A stretch of DNA of 64,000 nucleotides, from assembly GCF_040566555.1 (NCBI RefSeq), contig NZ_JBEWYP010000001.1:558001-622000 (forward strand), read 5' to 3'. The notes beneath the pieces were generated by a model. That model saw only the letters and a list, made by a program, of their open reading frames with translations, was not told where the DNA came from and made no database searches. This DNA comes from Sediminicola sp040566555 (GTDB lineage Bacteria; Bacteroidota; Bacteroidia; Flavobacteriales; Flavobacteriaceae). This document shows positions 1 through 9,034 of the stretch, in pieces. A program made the position numbers and the translations under genes. Numbering within the stretch: the stretch's first letter is position 1; every line of letters begins with the position of its first letter.

Positions 1-182
1 TTATATCCAGTTATTCCGGATTTTGTGACCCCTAAAGGGTTGATCCGCAACCTGAACTGATAATAGTCCTGAAAAAGGCTATCGATAGGTATGACCTCAA
101 CCACTACTACCTTCTCTTCTTTATTTTTACAAGCGGTACAAAAAAGTAACAATAACAAAAAGGCTGTTGGTATGTATTTCAT
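1..182 (-). CDS. N-terminus of a DUF885-like lipoprotein (cut by window edge)
   Basis: The reading frame starts at ATG 182 and runs off the left edge of the window, giving about 60 residues. It opens with a lysine, a run of leucines and a cysteine in a CTAC context (residues about 15-18), which is a lipoprotein signal peptide. After a charged spacer comes a segment (DSLFQDYYQFRLRINPLGVT) that resembles the start of DUF885 proteins, putative metal-dependent peptidase-like lipoproteins common in Bacteroidota. The family call rests on this short stretch only and is an inference. The product would be exported and anchored to a membrane. Confidence 0.6.
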   Translation of the reverse strand, partial: MKYIPTAFLLLLLFCTACKNKEEKVVVVEVIPIDSLFQDYYQFRLRINPLGVTKSGITGY

Positions 183-319
183 ATCGGTATCAGTTTGAGC
201 CAAAAATAAGGATTAAAAAGCAATACCAATCACCCAAAAATATCCTGTTGCAATAATTTTTTACCAATCTCATTATCACTTAAAATTCAGGTCATGACTC
301 TAAAAACTATTATAAAAAT

Positions 320-1105
320 TTGAAAAGACGGTTTCGTACTCCCGCATTAAAAAATGTTCCCGAACTTTGCCGATACCAGTTGATTTATATGTGTGAAAAA
401 TATCCATCAAAATTAAATGAAACCTCGGAACAAGAGGCGCTGCAAGCACAACTTGAATCCTTAACCCAAGAATTGGAGGCCATTCTGTTAAAGACTGGCA
501 ACTTTGAAAATATACTCAGGACGCATCTGGAAAATGCCCTTATTGAAGAGCAGGAATTGACAGTGCTCTACAAGCAACAAAAAGCGGCAAAAAAGGAAAA
601 AAGGCTGCACCAAAAGAAACGCGGCAAAAATTATAGGGAAATAGATGGACTACAAACCATTGCCATAAAAAAGACCCCACGAACTAACCCTGAGGAACAA
701 CAAGAAAAAAAACGACTTTACAGGGAGGCTATGCTGCATGTACATCCGGATAAATTTTCCATGCAGGCAGATAAATTGGACTTGGCAACGACCATAACTA
801 CTCAACTTATAGCTATTTATACCACTGGGGATCTGGATACCCTAAGGGCATTTCACGCCCATATTTTCCAGGGCAACGACCTGCTTACAGATCATATAAT
901 CCCACAGAAGGAGATTATGCAACCAAAGAACAACTATTTACATTTGGAAATCCGGAAAATGACCGAACGCCTAGAGGAAGCCAAAAACAAACACACCTAC
1001 AAAGTCCTTATGGAATACGAGGATCCTATGACATTTTTAGAAGAGCTGAAAGCTTATTATGAAGACCGACTTTTTAAGCTGAGAAAACGGACCAGAAAAG
1101 GATAG
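320..1105 (+). CDS. J-domain-like protein with C-terminal HPD motif
   Basis: A 261-residue cytoplasmic protein. Residues about 35-105 are a charged, coiled-coil-like helix rich in Glu, Gln and Lys. At residues about 133-150 sits REAMLHVHPDKFS, the HPD signature of J-domains (HPD at 142-144), followed by a helix that fits J-domain helix III. J-domains stimulate the ATPase of DnaK/Hsp70 partners, but there is no G/F-rich or zinc region, so this is not a classical DnaJ; the client is unknown. The start is uncertain: the longest frame begins at TTG 320, while the first in-frame ATG is at 389 (Met24). It is transcribed alone, convergent with the cold-shock gene. Confidence 0.7.
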   Translation: MKRRFRTPALKNVPELCRYQLIYMCEKYPSKLNETSEQEALQAQLESLTQELEAILLKTGNFENILRTHLENALIEEQELTVLYKQQKAAKKEKRLHQKKRGKNYREIDGLQTIAIKKTPRTNPEEQQEKKRLYREAMLHVHPDKFSMQADKLDLATTITTQLIAIYTTGDLDTLRAFHAHIFQGNDLLTDHIIPQKEIMQPKNNYLHLEIRKMTERLEEAKNKHTYKVLMEYEDPMTFLEELKAYYEDRLFKLRKRTRKG

Positions 1106-1171
1106 CTTAAGTGTCAAGATACGTCTACCCAACTTTCCTTGTTAATACTGAAATGACAAAGTATTGTCCAT

Positions 1172-1201
1172 AAAAAAAGCCCATCATTTCTGATAGGCTT
1201 T
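1172..1201 (-). terminator. Terminator of the cold-shock gene
   Basis: Arms AAGCCCATCA and TGATAGGCTT pair with one mismatch around a TTTC loop. Read on the minus strand the stem is followed by seven T residues, 26 bases beyond the cold-shock stop codon. Confidence 0.75.
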
Positions 1202-1226
1202 AGTTTAATGTAATAAAAAGTATATA

Positions 1227-1418
1227 TTAAATAACTTTTACATTTACTGCGTTCAATCCTTTTCTACCTTCCTGAAGATCAAATTCAACTTCATCGCCTT
1301 CGCGAATTTCGTCTACTAATCCAGAAATGTGTACAAAATGTTCTTTACCAGAACCTTCTTCTGCGATAAAACCAAATCCTTTGGTATCATTGAAGAATTT
1401 TACTGTTCCTTTACTCAT
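1227..1418 (-). CDS. cspA: Cold-shock domain protein (CspA family)
   Basis: A 63-residue single cold-shock domain, the usual family length. RNP1 (KGFGFI, residues 13-18) and RNP2 (HFVHI, residues 27-31) are intact, with the typical MxxGTVKFFN opening. CSPs bind single-stranded RNA and DNA and act as RNA chaperones during cold or growth transitions. A -7-like CATCTTTG lies at 1451-1458 on the minus strand, giving a leader of about 30 bases, much shorter than the long thermosensing leader of E. coli cspA. The gene is monocistronic with its own terminator. Assignment to the family is firm; which paralogue it is cannot be told. Confidence 0.95.
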   Translation of the reverse strand: MSKGTVKFFNDTKGFGFIAEEGSGKEHFVHISGLVDEIREGDEVEFDLQEGRKGLNAVNVKVI

Positions 1419-1589
1419 CGTTAAAATTTAAAATTAATACGTATTTGATACAAAGATGCTACCAATTATTCTAACTAGCACTATAAAGCACAATATTTAT
1501 TTTCGATATCCCCAAAACACCCTTAATTCACTCACCTAGAAAGGATTGCAAGTAATTTTGGTTTCCCTTATTCCCAGGCTGGATGACCG

Positions 1590-3344
1590 TTAAAAATCGA
1601 ACTTGTACTTAAATCCTGCCAAAGCTTGGAATCCTTGGACCGGGTAATTGGCCCATCTTTGGTAATCGTTGTTAGCGATGTTGCTCAATTTTAAAAACAC
1701 AGAAAATTGATCGTTAAATCGGTATCCCATATGGGCATTGGCATCAAAATAGCCATCCAACGTAATTATGGTTGATGGATATTGCGATGGTTGCACGTTT
1801 TGAACCACTTGTGAACTTAGGTCTTCTCTTTCCCCAACATAGAAAATGTTGGCACCCATATACCAGTGCTCATCAATTTGATAATCCATAAAAAGAGAAC
1901 CCGTCATATTGGGAAGGTTCCAAGCAGGGTTATCTGTTTCCGTATCATAATCGTATACTTCTGCATTAATACCCAAGGAAAAATTACGGTTGATATCCAG
2001 GTTCAATTCTCCAAAGATCCCCAATGTTTTTATATCATCGTAAAACACTTCAAAAGAATTCCCGTAGTAATACCCCTTTTCATCATTCCTAAAATCATTA
2101 GAGGGATTCAACTTGAACAAGGGTTTTCTGTTTTCTGCAGTATAGGATCCTTTAAAGTTGTAACTAAGACTAGGAAGAAGCATTCCTTTTAGTCCAACAT
2201 AGGCATCGTATTGCTTATCGGTCGGGGTTATAGTCAAGGTTGGGGATACAAACGGATTATCTCCTACAAAATCATGAAAAGAGTTTTGCTTTAAATCGCC
2301 CTTTATTCCTCCATAGGCAATTACGTTTTCATCCAAGATCCTATAGGATGCCGTCACTGCTGGATAGATATAAAAATTGCTCTCACTATTTTCCGTATCC
2401 ATACCATAAACTATGTTGGCCCCTAAATTTATCCTGACATCATCACTTACGATCAAAAGACTTGGGCTTACCCCTACTTGAAAATGACCGTAATTGATAT
2501 CTCCCGTATTGTTGGAATTATTAACATCTGCATTTTTGAAAGCACCTCCTACATAGTCGAAATTTCCGGAAATAGTCAAAGCCTGATCTGTTAGCGGAAA
2601 TTCAAAAACAGGCTGGAATTTAAATCTATTCTCACCGGAATCCGTTACATCCCAAAAACGTCTTAAGAGCAGGTCTGCACCTTTAAAAAGGGCATCATTT
2701 ACTTTCACATTTGCACCCAATTCTGCATTGTAATAATTTTGTTTCGCATCAATACCGGCAATAACAGCATCGGGAAAGGCTCCTTCAGGAATCCCGTACC
2801 AATTATAGATCTGATGTTGTAACCCTATGTTTGTGCCCCAACTGACATCCCTATCCTTTTTGGAGTAGGAGGCATCCAACTTGGTATTGTAAAAATCATT
2901 GTCCAGGACCGTGCCATCTATATCCCCTCTGGAAGAAAAATGATTGAGCCCAATATCCACACGCTCATCACGATTAAAGGCCCTGCTCGTATAAAAATCG
3001 AGCATAGCGTTGTTATAGTTCCCAAGACCAAGGGCCAAAGAGGAATTATAAAGCTTTTCCGGCTTGGCTTTCTGTACTTCCGTTGCCTTGCCTTTCGCAG
3101 GGGTAAATGTGGAAGCTACGGGAACTGAAAAAATATTGTAATTGATCTTCTTCTTTTGTAGAACGATGGAATCGTTCAGATTAGGCATGGATTTAATTTT
3201 AAAGGCATCGGAGATTGTTGGGGTGTACGCCTTGGTCACCGTTACCGTTTCCGTACCGATATCATTTTTGTCCTTCTCCTGGGAAACCCCCAAGTGAAAA
3301 ACGCCTATAATAGAAAGGATACTTATATATATTTGCTTATGCAT
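1590..3344 (-). CDS. Outer-membrane beta-barrel protein (TonB-receptor-like, no clear plug)
   Basis: A 584-residue exported protein. A signal peptide (MHKQIYISILSIIGVFHLGVS) precedes a stretch of alternating hydrophobic/aromatic beta strands with many Asn, Asp and Tyr, ending in the aromatic F-D-F typical of outer-membrane barrels. It resembles proteins annotated TonB-dependent receptor in flavobacteria, but it is short and I see no plug or TonB box. I chose ATG 3344 over a TTG at 3362: the signal peptide fits and AAAAGAGAA lies just upstream. It is the second gene of an operon, starting 25 bases after the TPR gene, which suggests the two products act together at the cell envelope. Function unknown. 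Confidence 0.7.
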   Translation of the reverse strand: MHKQIYISILSIIGVFHLGVSQEKDKNDIGTETVTVTKAYTPTISDAFKIKSMPNLNDSIVLQKKKINYNIFSVPVASTFTPAKGKATEVQKAKPEKLYNSSLALGLGNYNNAMLDFYTSRAFNRDERVDIGLNHFSSRGDIDGTVLDNDFYNTKLDASYSKKDRDVSWGTNIGLQHQIYNWYGIPEGAFPDAVIAGIDAKQNYYNAELGANVKVNDALFKGADLLLRRFWDVTDSGENRFKFQPVFEFPLTDQALTISGNFDYVGGAFKNADVNNSNNTGDINYGHFQVGVSPSLLIVSDDVRINLGANIVYGMDTENSESNFYIYPAVTASYRILDENVIAYGGIKGDLKQNSFHDFVGDNPFVSPTLTITPTDKQYDAYVGLKGMLLPSLSYNFKGSYTAENRKPLFKLNPSNDFRNDEKGYYYGNSFEVFYDDIKTLGIFGELNLDINRNFSLGINAEVYDYDTETDNPAWNLPNMTGSLFMDYQIDEHWYMGANIFYVGEREDLSSQVVQNVQPSQYPSTIITLDGYFDANAHMGYRFNDQFSVFLKLSNIANNDYQRWANYPVQGFQALAGFKYKFDF

Positions 3345-3369
3345 AGTGTTCTCTTTTTGCAAGGTGTAT

Positions 3370-6300
3370 TTAATTCTTGTCAGGATTGATAGATGAATTG
3401 CTCTCCGCCTCCTTGGTTTTTATTTTGATAAGCTCTTGTTTGGCCTCATTTACTATTGCGTTGTATTGTCCGAAATTGGTAATGACACTTTCTAGAATAT
3501 AGGTTGCTTGAAAGGCATCGCCCAACGCATAGAAATTCTTGGCCATGATCACCAATCCTTTGCCACCCCATTCCTTATAGGCCGAGTAGTCCTTTGCTAA
3601 TTTCGAAACCGATACATTGGATGCTTCATAGTTCTTCCCTTTGTTTTTAAAATAGGCATCATAGTAATAAGCTTCTGCAGCCAGTTCACCTGAAGCTATT
3701 TTTAAAACTTCACCATAGGCTTTTTGTGCCCTTGCCTCATTATTGGTGGCTATCGCCGATCTGGCAATCATGATTTGCGCATCGCTCTTGATGCGGTCAT
3801 CTATTTTAGAAGTGGCCAAAACCTTCTCTGCATAGGCAATGGTCTTATCGTAGTTCTTTTGCTCGTAATATCCTTTCATAAGGTTAGATTGGGCAAAAGT
3901 GATATTCTGTTGGATATCGGCCGTATTCTCCAATTGTATCAAAAACGGAATAGCAGCGGTATAATTTTTATTCCCCACATAAATTTCACATACCCGGGTC
4001 AACGCTTGTTCTGAATACTCGCTTCCGCCTCTATTGGCCACAAAGGTGTAATGGGTAAGTGCCTTTTCTTTATCTCCTTTGGCGAAATACAATTGGGCCA
4101 GATTAAAATTGGCTTTTAGGGAATTTAAGCCTGATGGAAATTGTTGGATATAATTTTGATACCCTTTTATGGCAGCATCTGAACGCCCTTCTATATATTG
4201 TTTATCCGCAGATTCAAAAGTAGCATTGTCCAAATCGGCATCGGTCACTTCCACAAAATCCAGGTTTTTTACCCAGTCGGCATATTCGTTCACACGCCCA
4301 AGGTCCACATAGATCAATTTGGCCGTGGCCACCGCTTGTACCGCTTCTTGCGTTTTTGGAAAATCGCGTACCACAGTTTTGAACTTGCCCAATGCCTGAT
4401 CGTTCTGACTGGCATTATAGTGCACCAAACCTTGGCGCATCAGAGCCTGTGGCACCAAAGAACTTCCTTTGTACTGGCTGATCAATTTGTCATAGGATCG
4501 CAATCCTAAATCTATCTTGTTCTCTTTAATGTACGAGTTCCCCAACTCAAAAAGGGCGTCGTCCATTAAGGTAGAAGTAGGATACTTTGTTGTAAAACTG
4601 TTCAATTCTTCGATCTTGGTAGTAGTTCTATCTACAAATCCATACGAAAGGGCTTTTTGAAATGCCGCATAATCCTTTTCTGGACCACTCAAGGCCAATG
4701 CCTGATTATATGCTTCCATGGCAGGCCAGTATTTACTACTTACAAAATGGCTATCTCCCAAACGCAGATAGGCATCGTGTAATTTATTGGTATCCGAAGG
4801 TTTTGCAGCGGAATATTTTGAAAAATAGGAAGCTGCATTGGTATAGTCCTTTAGTTTAAAATAGGTGTATCCCAAATTATATGGCAGATCCTTGTACTCA
4901 GGGATGTTGCGTGCATTAGGGTTGGCTTGGAACTGGATGAAATCTACCAAGGCATCATTATAGTTGTTCAAAAGATATTGGGCTTCTGCTTTCCAATATT
5001 GTGCTCTGGCCTTAAAAGTGCCATCTTCCGCACTTGCCAAAGATTTTTTGAAATTCTCTACAGCACCTTGATAATCCGCATCTATAAAAAGTTCAATCCC
5101 TCTATAGTAGGCTACCTTTTGGTAAGTGGCCTTGCTGGCATAATTTTTATTTTCTTCCAAGAGGGTCATTGCCCCTTTAAAATTCTTTGAGGTGATATAG
5201 GAATCCACTAAAAGTTCTTGGATTTCTTTGGTCTCCGCACTCCCTGGATATTTATCCATATAGGTTGTCAATACCTTGGGAACACTCTCGTAGGCATTTC
5301 CAATTTCGTAACTCAAGCGAGCATAATTCAGATAGGCATCTTTCTGAATTTCCGGTACAAAATCCATTTGTGAGGCATTTCTAAAAGCGTTCAACGCTTC
5401 CTGCTTTTTGTCCAACTTCAAATAACATTCCGCCAAATGGTAATAGGCATTTTGGGCAACGCTGTTGTCACCTCCTATTATTTTATTGAACTGTTGAATG
5501 GCATTGGCAAAATCTCCCTGTTTGTAATAGGAATAGCCCAAGAAATAATAATCCGTATTGCTCAATTTCCCTTTTTTGCCCTTGTACTCCTCCAAATAGG
5601 GAATGGCGTTGTTGTATTGTTTAAGGTTGAAGTAACTCTCCCCGATAATTTTATTAAGTTCAGAAATCTCCAATCTATCTGCCTTTGGCAATTGTTTTTT
5701 AGCCAATTCGATAGCCTTTTCAAAATTACCGAGCTTAAAGTTCATATCAGCCTGGTAATAAGATAGGTTTTCATCCAATAGCCTTTGATCGGTAATCTGA
5801 TCAAAGCGCGCACTTGCACCTGCATAATCGTCATTCTGATACGCAATGAATCCCAGGTAGTATTTGGCCTGTGATCCATATTTAGGGGAATTGGTTACTT
5901 TATTAAGATATTGTTCCGCTTCTTTGGATCTATTGGAAGAAAATAGGGAGTATCCGTTATTAAAATTAAACCGGTCCCTATCCGCTCTGGAGATAGAGCC
6001 TTGGTCTACCTTCCCATACCATTTTAGGGCATACGGATATTTCCCTGTTTCAAAATAATAATCGGCCACATCAAAGAAGGCCGAATTTCTTTTGGTGGAA
6101 GTGGGATACTGTTCCACAAAATCCTCCATAAGGCGATCTGCCCCAATCTGGTTTAGCCGAATGGCAGCATTGGCCGCATAGTAAGCACTATTGGCTCGGA
6201 CCTCCAAATCATCGGTGTTGGATTTCACCTTGTCAAAAATAGTCTGGGATGCTTGATACTGTTTGTTATTGTAAAGCGTGAGTGCTTCCTGATAATCCTT

Positions 6301-6393
6301 TTCATTATGGGTGTAGATCTTGGATTCTTGACCATAGCCAATCCATACCATCCCCGTAAGACACAGTATTAAAGCGGTTTTTTTATTTCGCAT
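3370..6393 (-). CDS. Large exported tetratricopeptide-repeat protein
   Basis: A 1007-residue protein with a signal peptide ending near YGQES, then TPR-like helix pairs across almost the entire length (recurring A-x-Y-x-L/A-x-x-Y pattern with N-P or G-N turns). TPR arrays are protein-binding scaffolds; this one would lie in the periplasm or on the outer-membrane inner face. Directly downstream is the beta-barrel gene, so a periplasmic scaffold plus barrel complex is plausible, in the way BamD serves BamA, but there is no sequence evidence for that particular role. A -7 element TACCTTTA lies at 6468-6475 on the minus strand. No enzymatic domain was seen. Confidence 0.8.
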   Translation of the reverse strand: MRNKKTALILCLTGMVWIGYGQESKIYTHNEKDYQEALTLYNNKQYQASQTIFDKVKSNTDDLEVRANSAYYAANAAIRLNQIGADRLMEDFVEQYPTSTKRNSAFFDVADYYFETGKYPYALKWYGKVDQGSISRADRDRFNFNNGYSLFSSNRSKEAEQYLNKVTNSPKYGSQAKYYLGFIAYQNDDYAGASARFDQITDQRLLDENLSYYQADMNFKLGNFEKAIELAKKQLPKADRLEISELNKIIGESYFNLKQYNNAIPYLEEYKGKKGKLSNTDYYFLGYSYYKQGDFANAIQQFNKIIGGDNSVAQNAYYHLAECYLKLDKKQEALNAFRNASQMDFVPEIQKDAYLNYARLSYEIGNAYESVPKVLTTYMDKYPGSAETKEIQELLVDSYITSKNFKGAMTLLEENKNYASKATYQKVAYYRGIELFIDADYQGAVENFKKSLASAEDGTFKARAQYWKAEAQYLLNNYNDALVDFIQFQANPNARNIPEYKDLPYNLGYTYFKLKDYTNAASYFSKYSAAKPSDTNKLHDAYLRLGDSHFVSSKYWPAMEAYNQALALSGPEKDYAAFQKALSYGFVDRTTTKIEELNSFTTKYPTSTLMDDALFELGNSYIKENKIDLGLRSYDKLISQYKGSSLVPQALMRQGLVHYNASQNDQALGKFKTVVRDFPKTQEAVQAVATAKLIYVDLGRVNEYADWVKNLDFVEVTDADLDNATFESADKQYIEGRSDAAIKGYQNYIQQFPSGLNSLKANFNLAQLYFAKGDKEKALTHYTFVANRGGSEYSEQALTRVCEIYVGNKNYTAAIPFLIQLENTADIQQNITFAQSNLMKGYYEQKNYDKTIAYAEKVLATSKIDDRIKSDAQIMIARSAIATNNEARAQKAYGEVLKIASGELAAEAYYYDAYFKNKGKNYEASNVSVSKLAKDYSAYKEWGGKGLVIMAKNFYALGDAFQATYILESVITNFGQYNAIVNEAKQELIKIKTKEAESNSSINPDKN

Positions 6394-6467
6394 AATGTTC
6401 TCTAGCTGTTTAAAATTAACCGTATATGAATTTATATAACGTTAAAAATTGTGCTTAAGTATTCTTG

Positions 6468-6475
6468 TAAAGGTA
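6468..6475 (-). promoter_or_regulatory. -7 element of the TPR/barrel operon
   Basis: TACCTTTA on the minus strand matches the Bacteroidota TAnnTTTG -7 consensus except for the last base and lies about 75 bases before the TPR start codon. No convincing -33 TTG was found. Confidence 0.4.
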
Positions 6476-6581
6476 CATTTTACATGCCTTTTTTTTGAAC
6501 GCCCAAGAACATTTGAACTTAACAAAATCCATGCCTTGTTTAACTTAATTTAAGGCGAAAGATATATATTTTTAAAAGACC

Positions 6582-6614
6582 TTGATTTCTTTTAACAAGA
6601 ACTTATTACCTTTA
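6582..6614 (+). promoter_or_regulatory. ftsE promoter
   Basis: TTG at 6582-6584, a 22-base spacer and TACCTTTA at 6607-6614 fit the Bacteroidota -33/-7 promoter pattern; the ATG follows at 6632. Confidence 0.5.
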
Positions 6615-6631
6615 TCTCAATATTCAGAAAC

Positions 6632-7315
6632 ATGAGCGAAAGCATATTGCATTTAGAGAACGTATCCGTTTTCCAGAAGGAAAATTTAGTGCTCAACGAA
6701 ATCAATTTAGAAGTAAAAAAAGGTGAATTTGTATACCTCATCGGGAAGACGGGGAGCGGCAAAAGCAGCTTTATGAAATTGCTCTACGGAGACCTGCCAC
6801 TCTTAGAAGGATCGGGCCATATCGTAGATTTTGACCTCAAGACCCTGAAAGAAAAAGATATTCCCTATCTACGAAGGAAATTGGGTATCGTTTTCCAAGA
6901 TTTTAAATTATTGCCCGATAGGAGCATCAATAAAAACCTCCGCTTTGTTCTAAAAGCCACAGGATGGACAGATGATAGTTTAATGGATGCCAAGATCGAA
7001 GAGGTCTTGGGAAAAGTAGGCATGAAGACCAAAGGCTTTAAATTCCCTCATGAACTTTCAGGAGGCGAACAACAACGAATTGCCATTGCCCGTGCCCTAT
7101 TGAACGATCCTGAACTGATCTTGGCAGATGAGCCAACTGGTAACTTGGACCCACAGACCAGCGTGGAGGTCATGAAAGTATTGCAAGAGATCAATGCAAC
7201 GGGGCGTACCATATTAATGGCTACCCATGATTATGCCCTGATCTTGAAGTACCCATCAAAAACCTTGAAATGCGATGGCAACAAAGTGTTCGAAGTGGTT
7301 CAGAAGGCCGTTTAA
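6632..7315 (+). CDS. ftsE: Cell-division ABC ATPase FtsE
   Basis: A 227-residue ABC ATPase, the usual FtsE length. Walker A is GKTGSGKSS (residues about 38-46), the signature is LSGGEQQR, Walker B is LILADEPTGNLD, and the H-loop histidine is in MATHDY. FtsE works with membrane protein FtsX to control periplasmic peptidoglycan hydrolases at the septum. FtsX is not adjacent, which is normal in Bacteroidota, where ftsE and ftsX are often apart. LolD/MacB-type ATPases are the main alternative, but the compact length, the aromatic LPDRS region and the lone position favour FtsE. The next gene begins 32 bases later and may be cotranscribed. Confidence 0.88.
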   Translation: MSESILHLENVSVFQKENLVLNEINLEVKKGEFVYLIGKTGSGKSSFMKLLYGDLPLLEGSGHIVDFDLKTLKEKDIPYLRRKLGIVFQDFKLLPDRSINKNLRFVLKATGWTDDSLMDAKIEEVLGKVGMKTKGFKFPHELSGGEQQRIAIARALLNDPELILADEPTGNLDPQTSVEVMKVLQEINATGRTILMATHDYALILKYPSKTLKCDGNKVFEVVQKAV

Positions 7316-7347
7316 CACCTATTATTTACCCACGAGGCTAAGCGTCC

Positions 7348-8166
7348 ATGATCATAAAAAAACAAGTATATAGAGCTGACAAAAAGGTGAATCCCCTTAT
7401 TGGTATTCTCCTCTTCTTCATTTCTATACTTCTATTTGTCTTTACGGTTCCTTTTGGCTTTGTCTATGCGCTTTTTTACAAGCTTTTTAAAAGAGGACTC
7501 ACAGGCATTGGGGAGTACGCCCTTAAAATAGCCATCTCGGTAGACCAATTGGGCAATGTTACCATGCAGCACCTTTTAAATGCTCTATGGATCAAGGACG
7601 GCGGATACTATTTTGGAAATAGGGACGAGACCATTTCCAGTGCCATTGGCCGGAACAAAAAACTGGGCACCCTCACCATTTTTGGTCGCGCTATAGACAA
7701 ACTGTTGGATATCATAGACCCCAACCATTCCCTCAACTCCATAGATTATTATATAGAACCTACAGAAAGAATTATCGACAAGCTCGCATGGATCCATTTG
7801 GTGGAAGGGAAAATATTGAGCACCCGTAGCAATGGCAAGACCAAATATTACATTCCTGGAGGAAAAAGGGAATTAGGGGAATCGGATTCATTAACCTTGG
7901 TCAGGGAAATCAAAGAAGAACTCAGTGTGGACATTAAGGTACCCTCATTGGAATTTATTGGTATTTTTGAAGCCCAGGCGGACGGACACAAACCTGGTAT
8001 TTTGGTGCGTATGACCTGTTATGCCGCGCAATACCATGGTCAGCTGGCACCCGATTCCGAAATTGAGGAAATGGTATGGCTTACTTATAATGACAGGGAT
8101 ATGGTCTCTGCTGTGGATCAATTGATTTTCGATTTCCTATATCATAAAGGTGATCTTATAAATTAG
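7348..8166 (+). CDS. Nudix hydrolase fused to an N-terminal membrane module
   Basis: A 272-residue protein. Residues 15-45 form one long hydrophobic segment, followed by a cytoplasmic domain to about 130 that I do not recognise. Residues about 135-272 are a Nudix domain with the box GKRELGE-x7-REIKEE (about 172-191); the usual Gly after EE is Ser. Nudix enzymes hydrolyse nucleoside diphosphates linked to another group, commonly as housecleaning of oxidised or surplus nucleotides. The join near residues 130-137 looks like two proteins fused in frame, with no frameshift seen. The substrate cannot be predicted. It sits between ftsE and the glucokinase gene. Confidence 0.8.
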   Translation: MIIKKQVYRADKKVNPLIGILLFFISILLFVFTVPFGFVYALFYKLFKRGLTGIGEYALKIAISVDQLGNVTMQHLLNALWIKDGGYYFGNRDETISSAIGRNKKLGTLTIFGRAIDKLLDIIDPNHSLNSIDYYIEPTERIIDKLAWIHLVEGKILSTRSNGKTKYYIPGGKRELGESDSLTLVREIKEELSVDIKVPSLEFIGIFEAQADGHKPGILVRMTCYAAQYHGQLAPDSEIEEMVWLTYNDRDMVSAVDQLIFDFLYHKGDLIN

Positions 8167-8227
8167 CGTTTTTCCAATTGCCGAAACTTTTTTGTTTCTT
8201 TGCCGCGATCACATACTAAAAAACTAC

Positions 8228-8965
8228 ATGGAAATACTTGGGATAGATATAGGTGGCTCTGGAATAAAAGGGGCATTGGTAAATATTGAAACAGGAGAAA
8301 TGCTTACTGAGCGCTACCGAATACCTACCCCAAAATCCAAAAAGCCTGCTGATATAGCAGATGTAGTTTCACAAATTGTTACCCACTTTAATTATACTGG
8401 GCCTGTAGGCTGTGGCTTTCCTTCCATTATCAGACACGGAATTTGCAAGTCACAAGGCAACCTACATAAATCTTGGGTCGGTGTTAAGGTAGATGATCTT
8501 TTTACCGAGGCCACAGGACAACCTTTCCATGTAATCAATGACGCCGATGCAGCCGGTTGTGCCTGTATGAATTACGGTATTGGCAAGGGCGAAAAGGGAT
8601 TGGTGATCATGATCACCATTGGTACCGGTCTGGGTAGTGGTGCATTTTTTAATGGTGAGTTGATCCCGAATTTTGAACTGGGACAAATTCCATATAAGAA
8701 ATACGATAAGATTGAATCATGGGCAGCAGGATCCGTGAAGGAGAAAAAGAACATGAGTTACAAAAAGTGGGGCAAGCGATTTAATAAATTCTTGAATTAT
8801 GTGGATTTGATCGTTGCTCCCGATTTGATCATCCTAGGTGGTGGTGCCTCAAAGGACTGGGATGAATTTAAGGACCAAATAGAGGTGGACACTAGGGTTA
8901 TTCCTGCATTATTGGAGAACACGGCTGGAATTATAGGTGCTGCTTCCGCTTGCGGAAAGCATTAA
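8228..8965 (+). CDS. ppgK: Polyphosphate glucokinase-like ROK family kinase
   Basis: A 245-residue ROK-family protein. The N-terminal phosphate-binding loop is GIDIGGSGIKG (residues 4-14), the catalytic Asp is in NDADAAG, a second glycine-rich loop is TIGTGLGSG, and the C-terminal adenosine loop is ILGGGAS. The length and the E-x-W-A-A-G-S-V-K segment match polyphosphate--glucose phosphotransferases, which make glucose-6-phosphate from glucose using polyphosphate or ATP. The zinc-binding CxCGxxxC motif of other ROK proteins is absent, as in PpgK. ATG 8228 was chosen over an upstream TTG at 8192 because the loop would otherwise sit too far in. It ends at a strong terminator. Confidence 0.82.
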   Translation: MEILGIDIGGSGIKGALVNIETGEMLTERYRIPTPKSKKPADIADVVSQIVTHFNYTGPVGCGFPSIIRHGICKSQGNLHKSWVGVKVDDLFTEATGQPFHVINDADAAGCACMNYGIGKGEKGLVIMITIGTGLGSGAFFNGELIPNFELGQIPYKKYDKIESWAAGSVKEKKNMSYKKWGKRFNKFLNYVDLIVAPDLIILGGGASKDWDEFKDQIEVDTRVIPALLENTAGIIGAASACGKH

Positions 8966-8981
8966 ACAATATTTTAAAAAG

Positions 8982-9019
8982 AAAAAGCCCCGAACCAATG
9001 GTTCGGGGCTTTTTTTATG
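8982..9019. terminator. Bidirectional terminator between ppgK and typA
   Basis: Perfect arms AAAAAGCCCCGAACC and GGTTCGGGGCTTTTT around a three-base loop, with A and T tracts on both sides, so it can end transcription from both convergent genes. Confidence 0.93.
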
Positions 9020-9034
9020 ACCTTAAAAATAAAC

